DNA of 64,000 bases, from assembly GCA_020636915.1 (NCBI GenBank), contig JACJWV010000002.1, positions 310,001 to 374,000 of the forward strand, read 5' to 3'. Below the pieces are notes generated by a model. The model was given only the letters and a program-made list of their open reading frames with translations. It did no database searches and was not told where the DNA came from. The DNA comes from Nocardioides sp. Lineage in GTDB: Bacteria > Actinomycetota > Actinomycetes > Propionibacteriales > Nocardioidaceae. Of the stretch, positions 1-9,323 are shown piece after piece; position 1 is the first letter of the stretch, and every line of letters begins with the position of its first letter. The translations under genes were made by a program, and so were the position numbers.

Positions 1-481
1 CCCGCGCGCCCTCGTCGCCAGCGGCGTCGGCCGCGACCCCCGCCCAGTGGTCGCGGCCGAGGACGACAGGGTGGCCGACAGCGCCGTCGTACGACGCCCG
101 CCTCAACGTGTCGCGCGCGACGCCCGGGCCCAGGAGGCGGCCCACGACGGCGGCCGAGACGTCCGGCAGGTCGACGAGGCTGACGAGCACGGCGTCGGCG
201 TCGGTGGCCTCGACCGCGGCGAGGCCGGCGCGCAGCGACGCGGACATGCCCGCGGCCCAGTCGGCGGCGACGACCGCGCTCGCACCGGTGCCCTCGAGGA
301 GCGGCAGCGCCTCGTCGGCCGCTGCTCCGAGCACGACGTCGACCTGCGTGCACCCGCCGTCGGCGATCGCGCGGACCGCCCGGACCAGCCAGGGCTCGCC
401 GTCCGCGTCGCGGACGAGCGCCTTGGGCGTGCCCATCCGCGAGCCCGCCCCGGCCGCGAGCAGCAGCCCGTGGACGATCAC
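1..481 (-). CDS. MobA-like NTP transferase (partial, C-terminus off the window)
   Basis: Nucleotidyltransferase of the MobA/MocA type, which transfers a nucleotide from CTP or GTP to a cofactor such as molybdopterin. Read on the minus strand from a GTG at 481, it begins VIVHGLLLAAGAGSRMGTPK, the family's glycine-rich nucleotide-binding motif (residues 6-20), and LVDLPD (about 102-107) supplies the metal-binding Asp. About 160 residues are visible; the family is usually near 190-200. The start overlaps the stop of the preceding membrane-protein gene by 4 bp (GTGA), so translation is probably coupled. The exact substrate cannot be decided, but a molybdenum-cofactor role is plausible because molybdopterin-enzyme genes are common next to such proteins. 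Confidence 0.85.
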   Translation of the reverse strand, partial: MIVHGLLLAAGAGSRMGTPKALVRDADGEPWLVRAVRAIADGGCTQVDVVLGAAADEALPLLEGTGASAVVAADWAAGMSASLRAGLAAVEATDADAVLVSLVDLPDVSAAVVGRLLGPGVARDTLRRASYDGAVGHPVVLGRDHWAGVAADAAGDEGAR

Positions 482-1107
482 CCGAAGGCCTGCTGGTAGG
501 TCTCCGCGAGGTCGGTCGACCACGGTGCGCTGAAGCCGCAGACCGTCACCTGGCCGTTGCTGGCGCTGACCAGGTACCGCCCGCCCTGCTCGAAGTGGAC
601 CGCGCCGATCAGCTGCTGCAGGTCCTCGGGCGGCGCCTGCACGCGGGCCAGGTCGGTGTCGCCGCCCGTGTACCAGTGGGACACGCGGAGCGTGACGACG
701 CCGTCCGCGATCGCGGTGACGGTGCCGTCGAAGGCGACCTGCTGCCCGGACAGCGTCTCGGCGGTGGGCACCAGGCACTTGGCGGAGTACGCCGCCGCGG
801 CCGGTGCGCCCAGCTCAGTGACCGTCTGGCTGTCGGCCGCCGTAGGCGGCGCGGTCGGGTCCTCGTCGTGGCCGACGAGGGCGAAGACGCCGATCCCGGC
901 GATGATCACCGCGGCCGCCGCGGCCACCAGCCAGGTCAGCGGGCTGCGGTCGCGGGTCCCGGTCTCGCGGTTCTCGGTGGTGAGCTCGGTACTCATGACG
1001 TCCTCCAGGAGTCGGGCCACCCCGTCGGGGTCGGCTGCCGGGAGGGAGGCGGCCGGGTCCGCAGCCTGCAGGCGCGCGCGCAGCGGGTCGTGCAGCTCGT
1101 CGGTCAC
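478..1107 (-). CDS. Single-pass membrane protein, candidate anti-sigma factor
   Basis: Protein of 209 aa with a charged cytoplasmic N-terminus, one membrane segment (about residues 57-79) and an extracytoplasmic C-terminal domain holding two cysteines (about 111 and 193) that could form a disulfide. I recognise no catalytic motif. Its GTG start overlaps the stop of the upstream ECF sigma gene (GTGA), the usual arrangement of a sigma factor and its membrane-bound anti-sigma partner. The role is therefore inferred from position and topology; no anti-sigma zinc motif (HxxxCxxC) is present. Confidence 0.6.
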   Translation of the reverse strand: MTDELHDPLRARLQAADPAASLPAADPDGVARLLEDVMSTELTTENRETGTRDRSPLTWLVAAAAAVIIAGIGVFALVGHDEDPTAPPTAADSQTVTELGAPAAAAYSAKCLVPTAETLSGQQVAFDGTVTAIADGVVTLRVSHWYTGGDTDLARVQAPPEDLQQLIGAVHFEQGGRYLVSASNGQVTVCGFSAPWSTDLAETYQQAFG

Positions 1108-1619
1108 GGTCCCCTCCCTTCTCTCGACTCCTCATGTCCGGCAGCGGCCCTGGTCTTTCGCAGCCGGTCGGACAGCTTCTTCTTCGCGCGGGTCAGGCGG
1201 GTGCTGGCGGCGTTCGGACTGACCCCCAGGACGACGGCGATCTCGGCGGGGGTGAGCTGCTCCCACGCCCACAGGCGCAGCAGCTCGGCCTCCTCGGGCC
1301 GCAGCGTCGCCATCGCCTCGTCCAGCGCGGGGTCGTCGGGCGGCCCGGGATCGGCCGGCTGCGCCATGAGGCGGGCGGCGACCCGCTCCTGGCGCCGCGC
1401 CGCACGCTCGGCGTTGCGCAGGCAGTTGCGCGCGACGCCGTACACCCAGGGCAGCGGCTCGTCGGGCAGCTCGGTGGCCCGACGCCAGCAGACCAGGAGC
1501 GTCTCCGCGAGCACGTCCTCCGCGGTGGCCGGGTCGGTGCGGCGGGCCAGGAAGCGGCGCACGGGCTCGATCAGTCCGGGCGCGACCTCCTCGAAGCGCT
1601 CGCGTCGGCTCTCGTCCAC
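1104..1619 (-). CDS. ECF-type RNA polymerase sigma factor
   Basis: Sigma-70 family factor of about 171 aa. Region 2 runs from about residue 15 to 75 (EDVLAETLLVCWRR, then WVYGVARNCLRN). Region 4 runs from about 103 to 155 with the helix-turn-helix LTPAEIAVVLGVSPNAASTR followed by RAKKKL. I chose the GTG at 1619; another GTG at 1628 is also in frame. The open frame extends further upstream into the RidA-like gene, but that part does not look like sigma sequence. It is followed with a 4-bp overlap by the membrane protein that is probably its anti-sigma factor. Confidence 0.85.
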   Translation of the reverse strand: MDESRRERFEEVAPGLIEPVRRFLARRTDPATAEDVLAETLLVCWRRATELPDEPLPWVYGVARNCLRNAERAARRQERVAARLMAQPADPGPPDDPALDEAMATLRPEEAELLRLWAWEQLTPAEIAVVLGVSPNAASTRLTRAKKKLSDRLRKTRAAAGHEESREGRGP

Positions 1620-1647
1620 GGCCCCCACTGTGCCCGACGCCCGGGCA

Positions 1648-2043
1648 TCACGAACGTGCGGCCACGGCCTCCACCTCGACGAGCTGGTCGGCGTACCCGA
1701 GCGCCGCCACGCCCAGCAGCGTGCTGGGTGCGTCGTGGTCGCCGAAGGCGGCGCGCACGACCTGCCAGGCGGCCACGAGGTCGGCACGCTCGTGGCTGGC
1801 GACGTACACCGTGCTCTTGGCGACGTCGGCCAACGTGCACCCGGACGCGGCGAGGGCGGTGACGAGGTTGGCCATCACGCGCTGCGCCTGCCCGGCGACG
1901 TCGCCGGGCGCGACCACGGCGCCGTGGTCGTCGAGCGGGCAGGCGCCGGCGGTGAACACCAGGCTCCCCGGCCCCACGACCGCGGCGTACGCGTACGGGA
2001 CCTGCTCGGACAGGGCATCGGCTCGCACCAGCTCGACAGGCAC
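1648..2043 (-). CDS. RidA/YjgF-family protein
   Basis: Rid-family protein of 131 aa with the usual small trimeric fold: GSLVFTAG near the N-terminus, ASGCTLADVAKSTVYV in the middle and LVEVEAVA at the end. Classical RidA hydrolyses reactive imines formed by PLP enzymes and depends on an Arg just before the conserved GV. Here the aligned stretch reads DAPSTLLGV, so that Arg appears to be a Ser, which suggests one of the non-archetypal Rid subfamilies. The start is a GTG. It lies 28 bp upstream of the sigma gene on the same strand and may be its first operon partner. Confidence 0.85.
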   Translation of the reverse strand: MPVELVRADALSEQVPYAYAAVVGPGSLVFTAGACPLDDHGAVVAPGDVAGQAQRVMANLVTALAASGCTLADVAKSTVYVASHERADLVAAWQVVRAAFGDHDAPSTLLGVAALGYADQLVEVEAVAARS

Positions 2044-2110
2044 GGTCGCGATCCTCGCCGCTCAGGCGCCGGACGGCCAGGGGATTGTCTGCGGCCGGCT
2101 CGAAAGTCGG

Positions 2111-2172
2111 AACTCCCGACTCGACTGGCCAGAACTCTCGACTCGACCGACGGAACTCTCGACTCGACCGGG
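2111..2172. repeat. 21-bp unit repeat, family shared with 36071-36177
   Basis: Three tandem units built on AACTCTCGACTCGACC, starting at 2111 (variant), 2133 and 2154. The same unit recurs with its inverted form at 36071-36177. It lies between the RidA-like gene and the groEL terminator and has no coding signal. Confidence 0.7.
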
Positions 2173-2177
2173 ACGGC

Positions 2178-2212
2178 GAACGGCCCCGGTCCGCAGGGGA
2201 CCGGGGCCGTTC
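2178..2212 (-). terminator. groEL terminator hairpin
   Basis: A perfect 15-bp stem (GAACGGCCCCGGTCC paired with its complement) with a 5-nt loop lies 27 bp past the groEL stop codon. There is no clear T-tract, which is common for terminators in high-GC actinobacteria. Confidence 0.75.
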
Positions 2213-2238
2213 GGGGTGCTACGAGGAGCGGGCGGGAC

Positions 2239-4023
<1,785 letters not shown>

Positions 4024-4029
4024 TCATGT

Positions 4030-4056
4030 TTAGCACTCGACCCCTGCGAGTGCAAG
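4030..4056 (-). promoter_or_regulatory. CIRCE element (HrcA operator), copy 2
   Basis: TTAGCACTC, nine bases, GAGTGCAAG. The left arm is a perfect match to the CIRCE consensus and the right arm matches 7 of 9. HrcA repressor bound here blocks groEL transcription until heat shock. Confidence 0.9.
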
Positions 4057-4132
4057 GCGCTCGGCGGACCGGTGGGAGGCCGCCTCGTCCCGCATCACAC
4101 CGGTGGAACGCAGGACCACCCGGAAAGGTCGG

Positions 4133-5011
4133 TCACCAGGTGCGTGGGTAGGCCCGCGCGGCGACCGCCTCGGCGAACGGCAGCGCGTTGAGCGGCAGCA
4201 CGTCGAGGTAGAGGCCCGGCTCGGTGAGCTCGACCTCGCTCACCACGAGCTGGTCGCGGTAGCGCATCATGTCGACCCGGGCGTAGACGATCTCCTCGCC
4301 CAGCAGGTCCACGACCGTGGCGACCGCGCTGGCGGCCAGCGACGCAGCCTTCTCGGTCAGCTCGACCGACCGCGACGTGCCGCCGTACTCCTCGTGCACG
4401 CGGATGTCGCGGCGGCTCGGCATCTTCTGCACCTGGCTGACGGGCCGGCCGGCGATCACGAACACCGACGTCTCGCCGTCGTGGTGGATGGAGTCGACCA
4501 GCGGCTGCACCACCCACGGGCCCTGGTGGCCGTCCTCCCGCGGCAGCCACACCTTGCCGTCCGCGACGACCTCCAGGCCCCGGCCGTGCGCGCCGACCCG
4601 CGGCTTGACCACGGCGAGCCCGAACTTGTCCGCGGCGGCGCGCACGTCGAAGACGGTGTCGGCGGTCACGGTCGGGACGATCGGCAGGCCGGCCTGCTGG
4701 AGGTCGATGAGGTAGCGCTTGTCGGTGTTCCACCGGAAGACCGAGACGCCGTTGAGCAGCGCCGGTCCGACGCCGGACGCCCAGCCCAGGAACTCCCCGC
4801 GCCGGCCGTCGTAGTCCCAGGTGGACCGTACGGCGACCACCTCGGCCGTCCCCCAGTCGACGCCGAGGTCGTCCCAGACGACCCAGCGGCTGGCCAGGCC
4901 GTGCGCCGTGAGGGCGGCGTCCAGCGCCCCGTGCCCGGGCTCGCCCTCGGCCCACTCCCGGCTGGTGGCGAGCAGGACGAGCGGGACCTGTGCCTCGCCG
5001 CGCTGCTCCAT
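4133..5011 (-). CDS. ATP-grasp domain protein (RimK-like ligase)
   Basis: Protein of 292 aa with an ATP-grasp fold: RSTWDYDGRRGEFLGWA near residues 62-78, the ATP-binding segment AVVKPRVGAHGRGLEVV (about 133-149), and the metal-binding EIVYARVDMMRY and VSEVELTEPGLYLD near the C-terminus. Family members join a carboxylate to an amine or thiol with ATP; the glutathione-synthetase and cycloserine-pathway ligases have the same layout. The substrate is unknown. It starts at an ATG and stands alone between groEL and a LacI regulator on the same strand. Confidence 0.8.
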   Translation of the reverse strand: MEQRGEAQVPLVLLATSREWAEGEPGHGALDAALTAHGLASRWVVWDDLGVDWGTAEVVAVRSTWDYDGRRGEFLGWASGVGPALLNGVSVFRWNTDKRYLIDLQQAGLPIVPTVTADTVFDVRAAADKFGLAVVKPRVGAHGRGLEVVADGKVWLPREDGHQGPWVVQPLVDSIHHDGETSVFVIAGRPVSQVQKMPSRRDIRVHEEYGGTSRSVELTEKAASLAASAVATVVDLLGEEIVYARVDMMRYRDQLVVSEVELTEPGLYLDVLPLNALPFAEAVAARAYPRTW

Positions 5012-5033
5012 GGCACCAGGCTAGGCGCTCAGG

Positions 5034-6077
5034 CTAGGCGCTGTCGCGGACAACCAGACGGGTCGGGAGCATCCGTCCCGGGTGGGGGGCCTCGGGTGTG
5101 GCGATCGTCTCCAGCAGCAGGGCGACCATCTCGCGGCCCATCTCCTCGGGGGACTGGTGGACGGTGGTGAGCGCCGGGTCGGTCGTCTGGGCGACCGGAG
5201 CGTCCTCGAAGCCGACCACGGCCACGTCGCCCGGCACCGACCGGCCGGCCTCGCGCAGGGCGTGCAGGGCCCCGACGGCCATCAGGTCGTTGGCGCAGAA
5301 GACCGCGTCGACATCAGGCGCCCGCGCGAGCAGCGTGCGCATCGCGGCCGCGCCGCTGTCGCGCCCGAAGTCACCGTGCTCGACCAGCCGCTCGTCGACC
5401 TCGCGTCCGGCCTCGGCGAGCCCGGCGGCGTACCCCTCGAAGCGGGAGCGACCCGCCACCATGTCCGCCGGCCCGGCGATCGTCGCGACCCGCTGCCGGC
5501 CGGTGGCGACCAGGTGGGAGACGGCGAGCGCGGCGCCCTGCACGTTGTCGACGTCGACGAAGCCGTCCACCGGACCGTCCGTCGCACTCGCCGCGGGCCG
5601 GCCGCCGACGACCACGGGGACGCCGCGGGCGCGGATCCGCGCCGGCAGCTCGTCGTCGTCGTGGAGGGAGAGGAGGAGGACGCCGTCGACGTGCTGCCGG
5701 GTGAGGTAGCGGTCCAGGCCGTGGCGGCGCTCGGAGGCCTGCGCCAGCACCAGCACGAGCTGCCGGTCGGCGTCGCCGAGGGCTGCCCCGATGCCGCGGA
5801 CCACCCCGGCGAAGAACGGCTCGCCGAACACCCGCTCCTCGGACTCGGCGATGACGAGCGCGACCGTGTCGGTGCGCCGCTTCACCAGGGCCCGGGCGGC
5901 AGCGTTGGGCACGTAGCCGAGCTGCTCGATCGCGTCCTCGACGGCCAGGCGGGACCGCTCGGAGACCTTGTCGCCGCCGTTGATCACCCGCGAGGCGGTG
6001 CCGCGCCCGACGCCGGCCAGCGCAGCGACCTGCTCCAGGGTCGGCCCGGCGGCGGTGCCACGCGGCGTCGTCGTCAT
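5034..6077 (-). CDS. LacI-family transcriptional regulator
   Basis: Regulator of 347 aa. The N-terminal helix-turn-helix (TLEQVAALAGVGRGTASRVI, about residues 13-32) is followed by the hinge helix ending YVPNAAARALVKRRT and a periplasmic-binding-protein-like sugar-sensing domain, with GFEDAPVAQTTDPALTTV near the end. Such proteins repress sugar-use genes until an effector binds. No sugar operon is adjacent, so the target is unclear. A palindromic TGGGAGCGTTCCCA 213 bp upstream is a likely operator and suggests autoregulation or control of a more distant regulon. Confidence 0.93.
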   Translation of the reverse strand: MTTTPRGTAAGPTLEQVAALAGVGRGTASRVINGGDKVSERSRLAVEDAIEQLGYVPNAAARALVKRRTDTVALVIAESEERVFGEPFFAGVVRGIGAALGDADRQLVLVLAQASERRHGLDRYLTRQHVDGVLLLSLHDDDELPARIRARGVPVVVGGRPAASATDGPVDGFVDVDNVQGAALAVSHLVATGRQRVATIAGPADMVAGRSRFEGYAAGLAEAGREVDERLVEHGDFGRDSGAAAMRTLLARAPDVDAVFCANDLMAVGALHALREAGRSVPGDVAVVGFEDAPVAQTTDPALTTVHQSPEEMGREMVALLLETIATPEAPHPGRMLPTRLVVRDSA

Positions 6078-6157
6078 GGCGTCAGTATGGCGGCTCCGCG
6101 GGTCGCCGTGGGGTCCGCCGGAGACGCCCGTAGAGGTGGTGCAGACGACCTCCGGGG

Positions 6158-6194
6158 GGCGGGCCCGGGGCGTCGAGGGGTCCCCGGGCCCGCC
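6158..6194 (-). terminator. Hairpin terminator after the SGNH hydrolase gene
   Basis: Perfect 13-bp stem GGCGGGCCCGGGG with an 11-nt loop, about 180 bp downstream of the hydrolase stop and upstream of the LacI gene on the same strand. Three direct repeats of AGCGGCCCGGTC lie between it and the hydrolase stop (about 6350-6385). Confidence 0.55.
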
Positions 6195-6289
6195 GCCCGG
6201 ACGGGCCCGCCGCAGTCAGGTCCGCGGCGGGAGCCCCCGCCACGTCCGGCCAGGACCATCGCGTGGCCACCCCGGTCGGTCGGGCTCGG

Positions 6290-6303
6290 TGGGAGCGTTC
6301 CCA
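6290..6303. promoter_or_regulatory. LacI-type operator palindrome
   Basis: TGGGAGCGTTCCCA differs by one base from the palindrome TGGGAGCGCTCCCA, the type bound by actinobacterial LacI-family repressors such as CebR. It sits between the SGNH hydrolase and the LacI gene, 213 bp upstream of the latter. Confidence 0.55.
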
Positions 6304-6371
6304 TCCGGCACCACTCTCGGGGTCCGGCCCCGCGGGTGTCAAGGGGCGCAGCGGCCCGGTCAGCGGCCCGG

Positions 6372-7202
6372 TCAGCGGCCCGGATGGCTGCCCGGGTGGC
6401 GGTGGCCGAACGGCACGTCGACCGGGACGCCGAGCGCGGCCAGCACCGAGGGCAGCAGTGCCTTCGCGGTGCGCTGGTAGCCGACCGCGCTGGGGTGGAA
6501 CCGGTCCAGACTGAACATCTCGTCGGGGTTGGTGATGAAGAACGGCCCGACCACCTGGGCCAGCGACACGGTGTGGGCACCGGCCCCGAGGGCGGCCGCC
6601 TCCTGGGCCAGCGCGAGCTGACGCGACGCGCGGGACCCCAGCGCCCGCAGCGGTTGCGGCACCGGCCGCAGCGCACCCAGGTCCGGGCAGGTGCCGACGA
6701 CGACGCCCGCGCCGAGCTCGCGCAGCGCGGCGACCGCGTCCGCCAGGTGCGCCGCGGACTCGGCCACGGGCACCCGGTGCGTCACGTCGTTGCCCCCGAC
6801 GACGACCACCGCGACGTCGGGCCGGTACCCCGGCGGCAGGCTCGCCAGCTGCTCGGCGAGCATCGAGGACTCGGCGCCGACCCGGGCGACGGTGCGCAGC
6901 CGCACCGAGCGGCGGGTCGCCTTCGCGAGCGCCCGGGCGACCCGGCCGCCGAGGGTCTCCTTGGGCCGGCCGGCGCCCAGCCCGGCCGCGATCGAGTCGC
7001 CGACGAGCAGCAGGTCGAGCGGGTCGCCGTACTTCGTGCGCCAGACGCGGTCGGCGTCCGGCGCGGCCTCCCCGTGCGGCTTCCCGATGACCCGGCGGGC
7101 GGCCGCGGCCTGCCGGCGCAGCAGCCCGCGGGTCGCTGTCGCGCCCGCCAGTCCGCCTGCGGCGGCGAGCGCGAGTCCGGTGGTCCAGCGCCTCATGACC
7201 AC
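6372..7202 (-). CDS. SGNH/GDSL-family hydrolase
   Basis: Protein of 276 aa with an N-terminal hydrophobic signal or anchor (about residues 7-25) and the SGNH esterase blocks: GDSIAAG with the nucleophile Ser (68-74), GGNDV (136-140) and DRFHPS with the catalytic Asp and His (233-238). It probably hydrolyses an ester at or outside the membrane; the substrate is unknown. The start is a GTG at 7202 or an ATG two codons later. It is divergent from the yciI gene. Confidence 0.85.
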   Translation of the reverse strand: MVMRRWTTGLALAAAGGLAGATATRGLLRRQAAAARRVIGKPHGEAAPDADRVWRTKYGDPLDLLLVGDSIAAGLGAGRPKETLGGRVARALAKATRRSVRLRTVARVGAESSMLAEQLASLPPGYRPDVAVVVVGGNDVTHRVPVAESAAHLADAVAALRELGAGVVVGTCPDLGALRPVPQPLRALGSRASRQLALAQEAAALGAGAHTVSLAQVVGPFFITNPDEMFSLDRFHPSAVGYQRTAKALLPSVLAALGVPVDVPFGHRHPGSHPGR

Positions 7203-7297
7203 GGTTGAACCACACGCCGGTGAACGGGACGTGTCGATCGTGGCCCTCCTCGCCCGTCATCGCGGTGACAGACTCATCCACGACGAGAGGAAACCCC

Positions 7298-7660
7298 ATG
7301 ACCACCTACGCCATCCTGCTGACCGGCGACGAATCGACCTGGGAGTCGGCCTCGGAGGAGGACCGCTCGGCGATGTACGCCAAGCACGGCGAGTTCGCCC
7401 GCCTGCTCGAAGAGCGCGGCCACAAGATCACCGGCGGGGCGGAGCTCACCCACTCGCGCACGGCGAAGGTCGTCCGTCGCTCCGGCGACGCGACCACCGT
7501 CACCGACGGGCCGTACGCCGAGACCGTCGAGCAGCTGACCGGCTTCTACGTCGTCGAGACCGACGACCTCGACGACCTGCTCGAGGTCGTCGGCATCCTC
7601 GCCGAGGGCTGGGCCGCCGAGGTCCGCCAGGCGGTCGACCACAGCGGTGGTCCGGCCTGA
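7298..7660 (+). CDS. YciI family (DGPF-domain) protein
   Basis: Protein of 120 aa (MTTYAILLTGDESTWE...) with the YCII-related fold and the signature TDGPYAETVEQLTGFYVVE in its second half. GAGAGG at 7284-7289 upstream of the ATG at 7298 serves as ribosome site and excludes earlier in-frame starts. Proteins of this family are regular companions of ECF42-type sigma factors, as here, and are thought to take part in signalling to them. Its stop codon overlaps the proposed start of the sigma gene. Confidence 0.9.
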   Translation: MTTYAILLTGDESTWESASEEDRSAMYAKHGEFARLLEERGHKITGGAELTHSRTAKVVRRSGDATTVTDGPYAETVEQLTGFYVVETDDLDDLLEVVGILAEGWAAEVRQAVDHSGGPA

Positions 7661-8892
7661 CCGAGGAACCGCTCGCCGCGCTGCTCCGCGACGAGTGGGG
7701 CCGGCTGCTGGCCCTGCTCGTCGCGCAGTTCCGCCGGCTCGACCTGGCCGAGGAGGGGCTGGCCGACGCGTTCGAGGCCGCCGCCCGCACCTGGACGACG
7801 ACGCCCGCCAACCCGCCGGCCTGGCTGCTCACGGCGGCACGCCGCCGGATCGTCGACCGCCTGCGCCACGAGCAGGTGGTCGCACGGGCGCTGCCCGTGC
7901 TCGAGGTCGAGGCCTCGTTGCAGGAGGAGGCACAGGCGTTCATGGCCGATGCCGGGGAGCCCGTCACCGACGAGCGGCTGCGGCTGGTGCTGCTCTGCGC
8001 GCACCCGTCGCTGCCGCGGGAGTCCGCTGCGGCGCTGACGCTGCGGCTGGTGCTCGGCGTCCCGACCGAGGACGTCGCCCGGCTCTTCCTCGTCTCGACG
8101 CCGACGATGGCGGCGCGGCTGACGCGGGCGCGCAAGCGGCTGGCCGGGGCGTCGTTCGAGGTCCCCCGCGACCTCGCGCCGCGTGTCGCCGTGGTGTGCG
8201 ACGTGGCCTACCTGGCGTTCACGACCGGCTACGCCCCGGCCTCCGGCGCCGAGGTGGTCCGGGCCGACGTCGCCGGCGAGGCGATCCGGCTGGTCCGCGT
8301 GCTCCGCGCCGTCCTGCCCACGAGCGTCAGGGAAGCGGACGTCGAGGCCGACGTCGAGGTCGACGCGCTGCTCGCCCTGATGCTGCTCCAGCACTCCCGG
8401 CGCGACGCCCGGGTCGTCGACGGACGGCCGGTGCTGCTGCCCGACCAGGACCGCTCGCGCTGGTACGTCGAGGAGGTCACCGAGGCCCTCGACCTGCTCC
8501 GGCCCTGGGTCGACGCCCCGCCCTCGCCGTACCTGCTCCAGGCGCTGGTCGCCGCCGAGCACGCCATCGCGCCGACGGCGGCCGCCACCGCCTGGGACCG
8601 GATCGCGGAGCGCTACGCCGAGCTCGAGGCGATCACCGGCTCACCGGTGGTGCGCCTCAACCGGGCGGTCGCCGTGGCCGAGGCCTCTGGTCCGGAAGCG
8701 GGCCCCGAGGCCGGGCTGACCCTGCTCGACGGCCTGGTCCTGCCCGGCCACCGGCTGCCCGCCGTCCGCGCCGAGCTGCTCGCCCGGCTCGGTCGTGCCG
8801 CGGAGGCCCGGACGGCGTACGACGAGGCGATCGGCCGCTGCTCCAACCTGGCCGAGCGGGCGCACCTGATCGAGCGCCGCGCGCGGCTGTAA
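7657..8892 (+). CDS. ECF42-type sigma factor with C-terminal TPR-like domain
   Basis: Sigma factor of about 411 aa. Region 2 includes RLDLAEEGLADAFEAAARTW and WLLTAARRRIVDRLR; region 4 includes LRLVLGVPTEDVARLFLVST and AARLTRARKRL. A long C-terminal extension ends in TPR-like helices (PAVRAELLARLGRAAEARTA). This two-part build and the YciI neighbour identify the ECF42 group. No ATG, GTG or TTG lies in frame at the expected start; the best candidate is CTG at 7657, overlapping the YciI stop as CTGA, or the sigma part is reached by a -1 frameshift from yciI. Confidence 0.85.
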   Translation: MTEEPLAALLRDEWGRLLALLVAQFRRLDLAEEGLADAFEAAARTWTTTPANPPAWLLTAARRRIVDRLRHEQVVARALPVLEVEASLQEEAQAFMADAGEPVTDERLRLVLLCAHPSLPRESAAALTLRLVLGVPTEDVARLFLVSTPTMAARLTRARKRLAGASFEVPRDLAPRVAVVCDVAYLAFTTGYAPASGAEVVRADVAGEAIRLVRVLRAVLPTSVREADVEADVEVDALLALMLLQHSRRDARVVDGRPVLLPDQDRSRWYVEEVTEALDLLRPWVDAPPSPYLLQALVAAEHAIAPTAAATAWDRIAERYAELEAITGSPVVRLNRAVAVAEASGPEAGPEAGLTLLDGLVLPGHRLPAVRAELLARLGRAAEARTAYDEAIGRCSNLAERAHLIERRARL

Positions 8893-8960
8893 CGCCGTGT
8901 TACAGCTTGTTCCCACGGTGTTCCAGCAGGGTGGGTAAAGGCTGTAACACGGCGTTACAG
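8887..8960. terminator. Long hairpin between converging genes
   Basis: Perfect 20-bp arms (8887-8906 and 8941-8960, CTGTAACGCCGTGTTACAGC and complement) with a 34-nt loop. Each arm is itself a small inverted repeat (CTGTAAC...GTTACAG). The left arm contains the stop codon of the sigma gene. Its place between converging genes suits a bidirectional terminator. Confidence 0.65.
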
Positions 8961-8997
8961 CTCGCCGGCGGCGGGCGCAGGCAGGCGCCGGACTGCC

Positions 8998-9276
8998 TCA
9001 GCAGCCGCCCGCGACCGCCGGGATCACCGAGATCTGGGTGCCGTCGGGGGTCGGGGTGGCGAGGTTGTCGAGGAACCGCACGTCGTCGTTGTCGACGTAG
9101 ACGTTGACGAAGCGGCGCAGCTCGCCGGCGTCGTCGAGGATCCGGCCCTTGATGCCGCTGTAGCTGCCGTCGAGGTCGTCGAGGACCTCGGCCAGGGTCG
9201 CGCCGGCGGCGGTCACCTCGGACTCACCACCGGTGTAGGTGCGCAGGATGGTCGGGATCCGGACGGAGACGGACAC
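8998..9276 (-). CDS. ThiS/MoaD-family sulfur-carrier protein with GGC tail
   Basis: Ubiquitin-like sulfur carrier of 92 aa (GTG at 9276 preceded by AAAGAAG). It follows the MoaD/CysO pattern: VRIPTILRTYTGGESEV at the start, LRRFVNVYVDNDDVRFLDNL in the middle and VIPAVAGGC at the end. Carriers of this family are activated as a C-terminal Gly-Gly thiocarboxylate and hand sulfur to a partner enzyme. Here a Cys follows the GlyGly, so the tail must be trimmed before activation, as known for QbsE-like carriers cut by JAMM-type proteases. It lies 47 bp downstream of the threonine-synthase-like gene, in the same SAM-riboswitch transcript, and is probably its sulfur donor. Confidence 0.88.
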   Translation of the reverse strand: MSVSVRIPTILRTYTGGESEVTAAGATLAEVLDDLDGSYSGIKGRILDDAGELRRFVNVYVDNDDVRFLDNLATPTPDGTQISVIPAVAGGC

Positions 9277-9323
9277 GGTGCTCTTCTTTCGGGGTCGGGG
9301 GTCGAGGGGCTCAGCCGGAGTGC

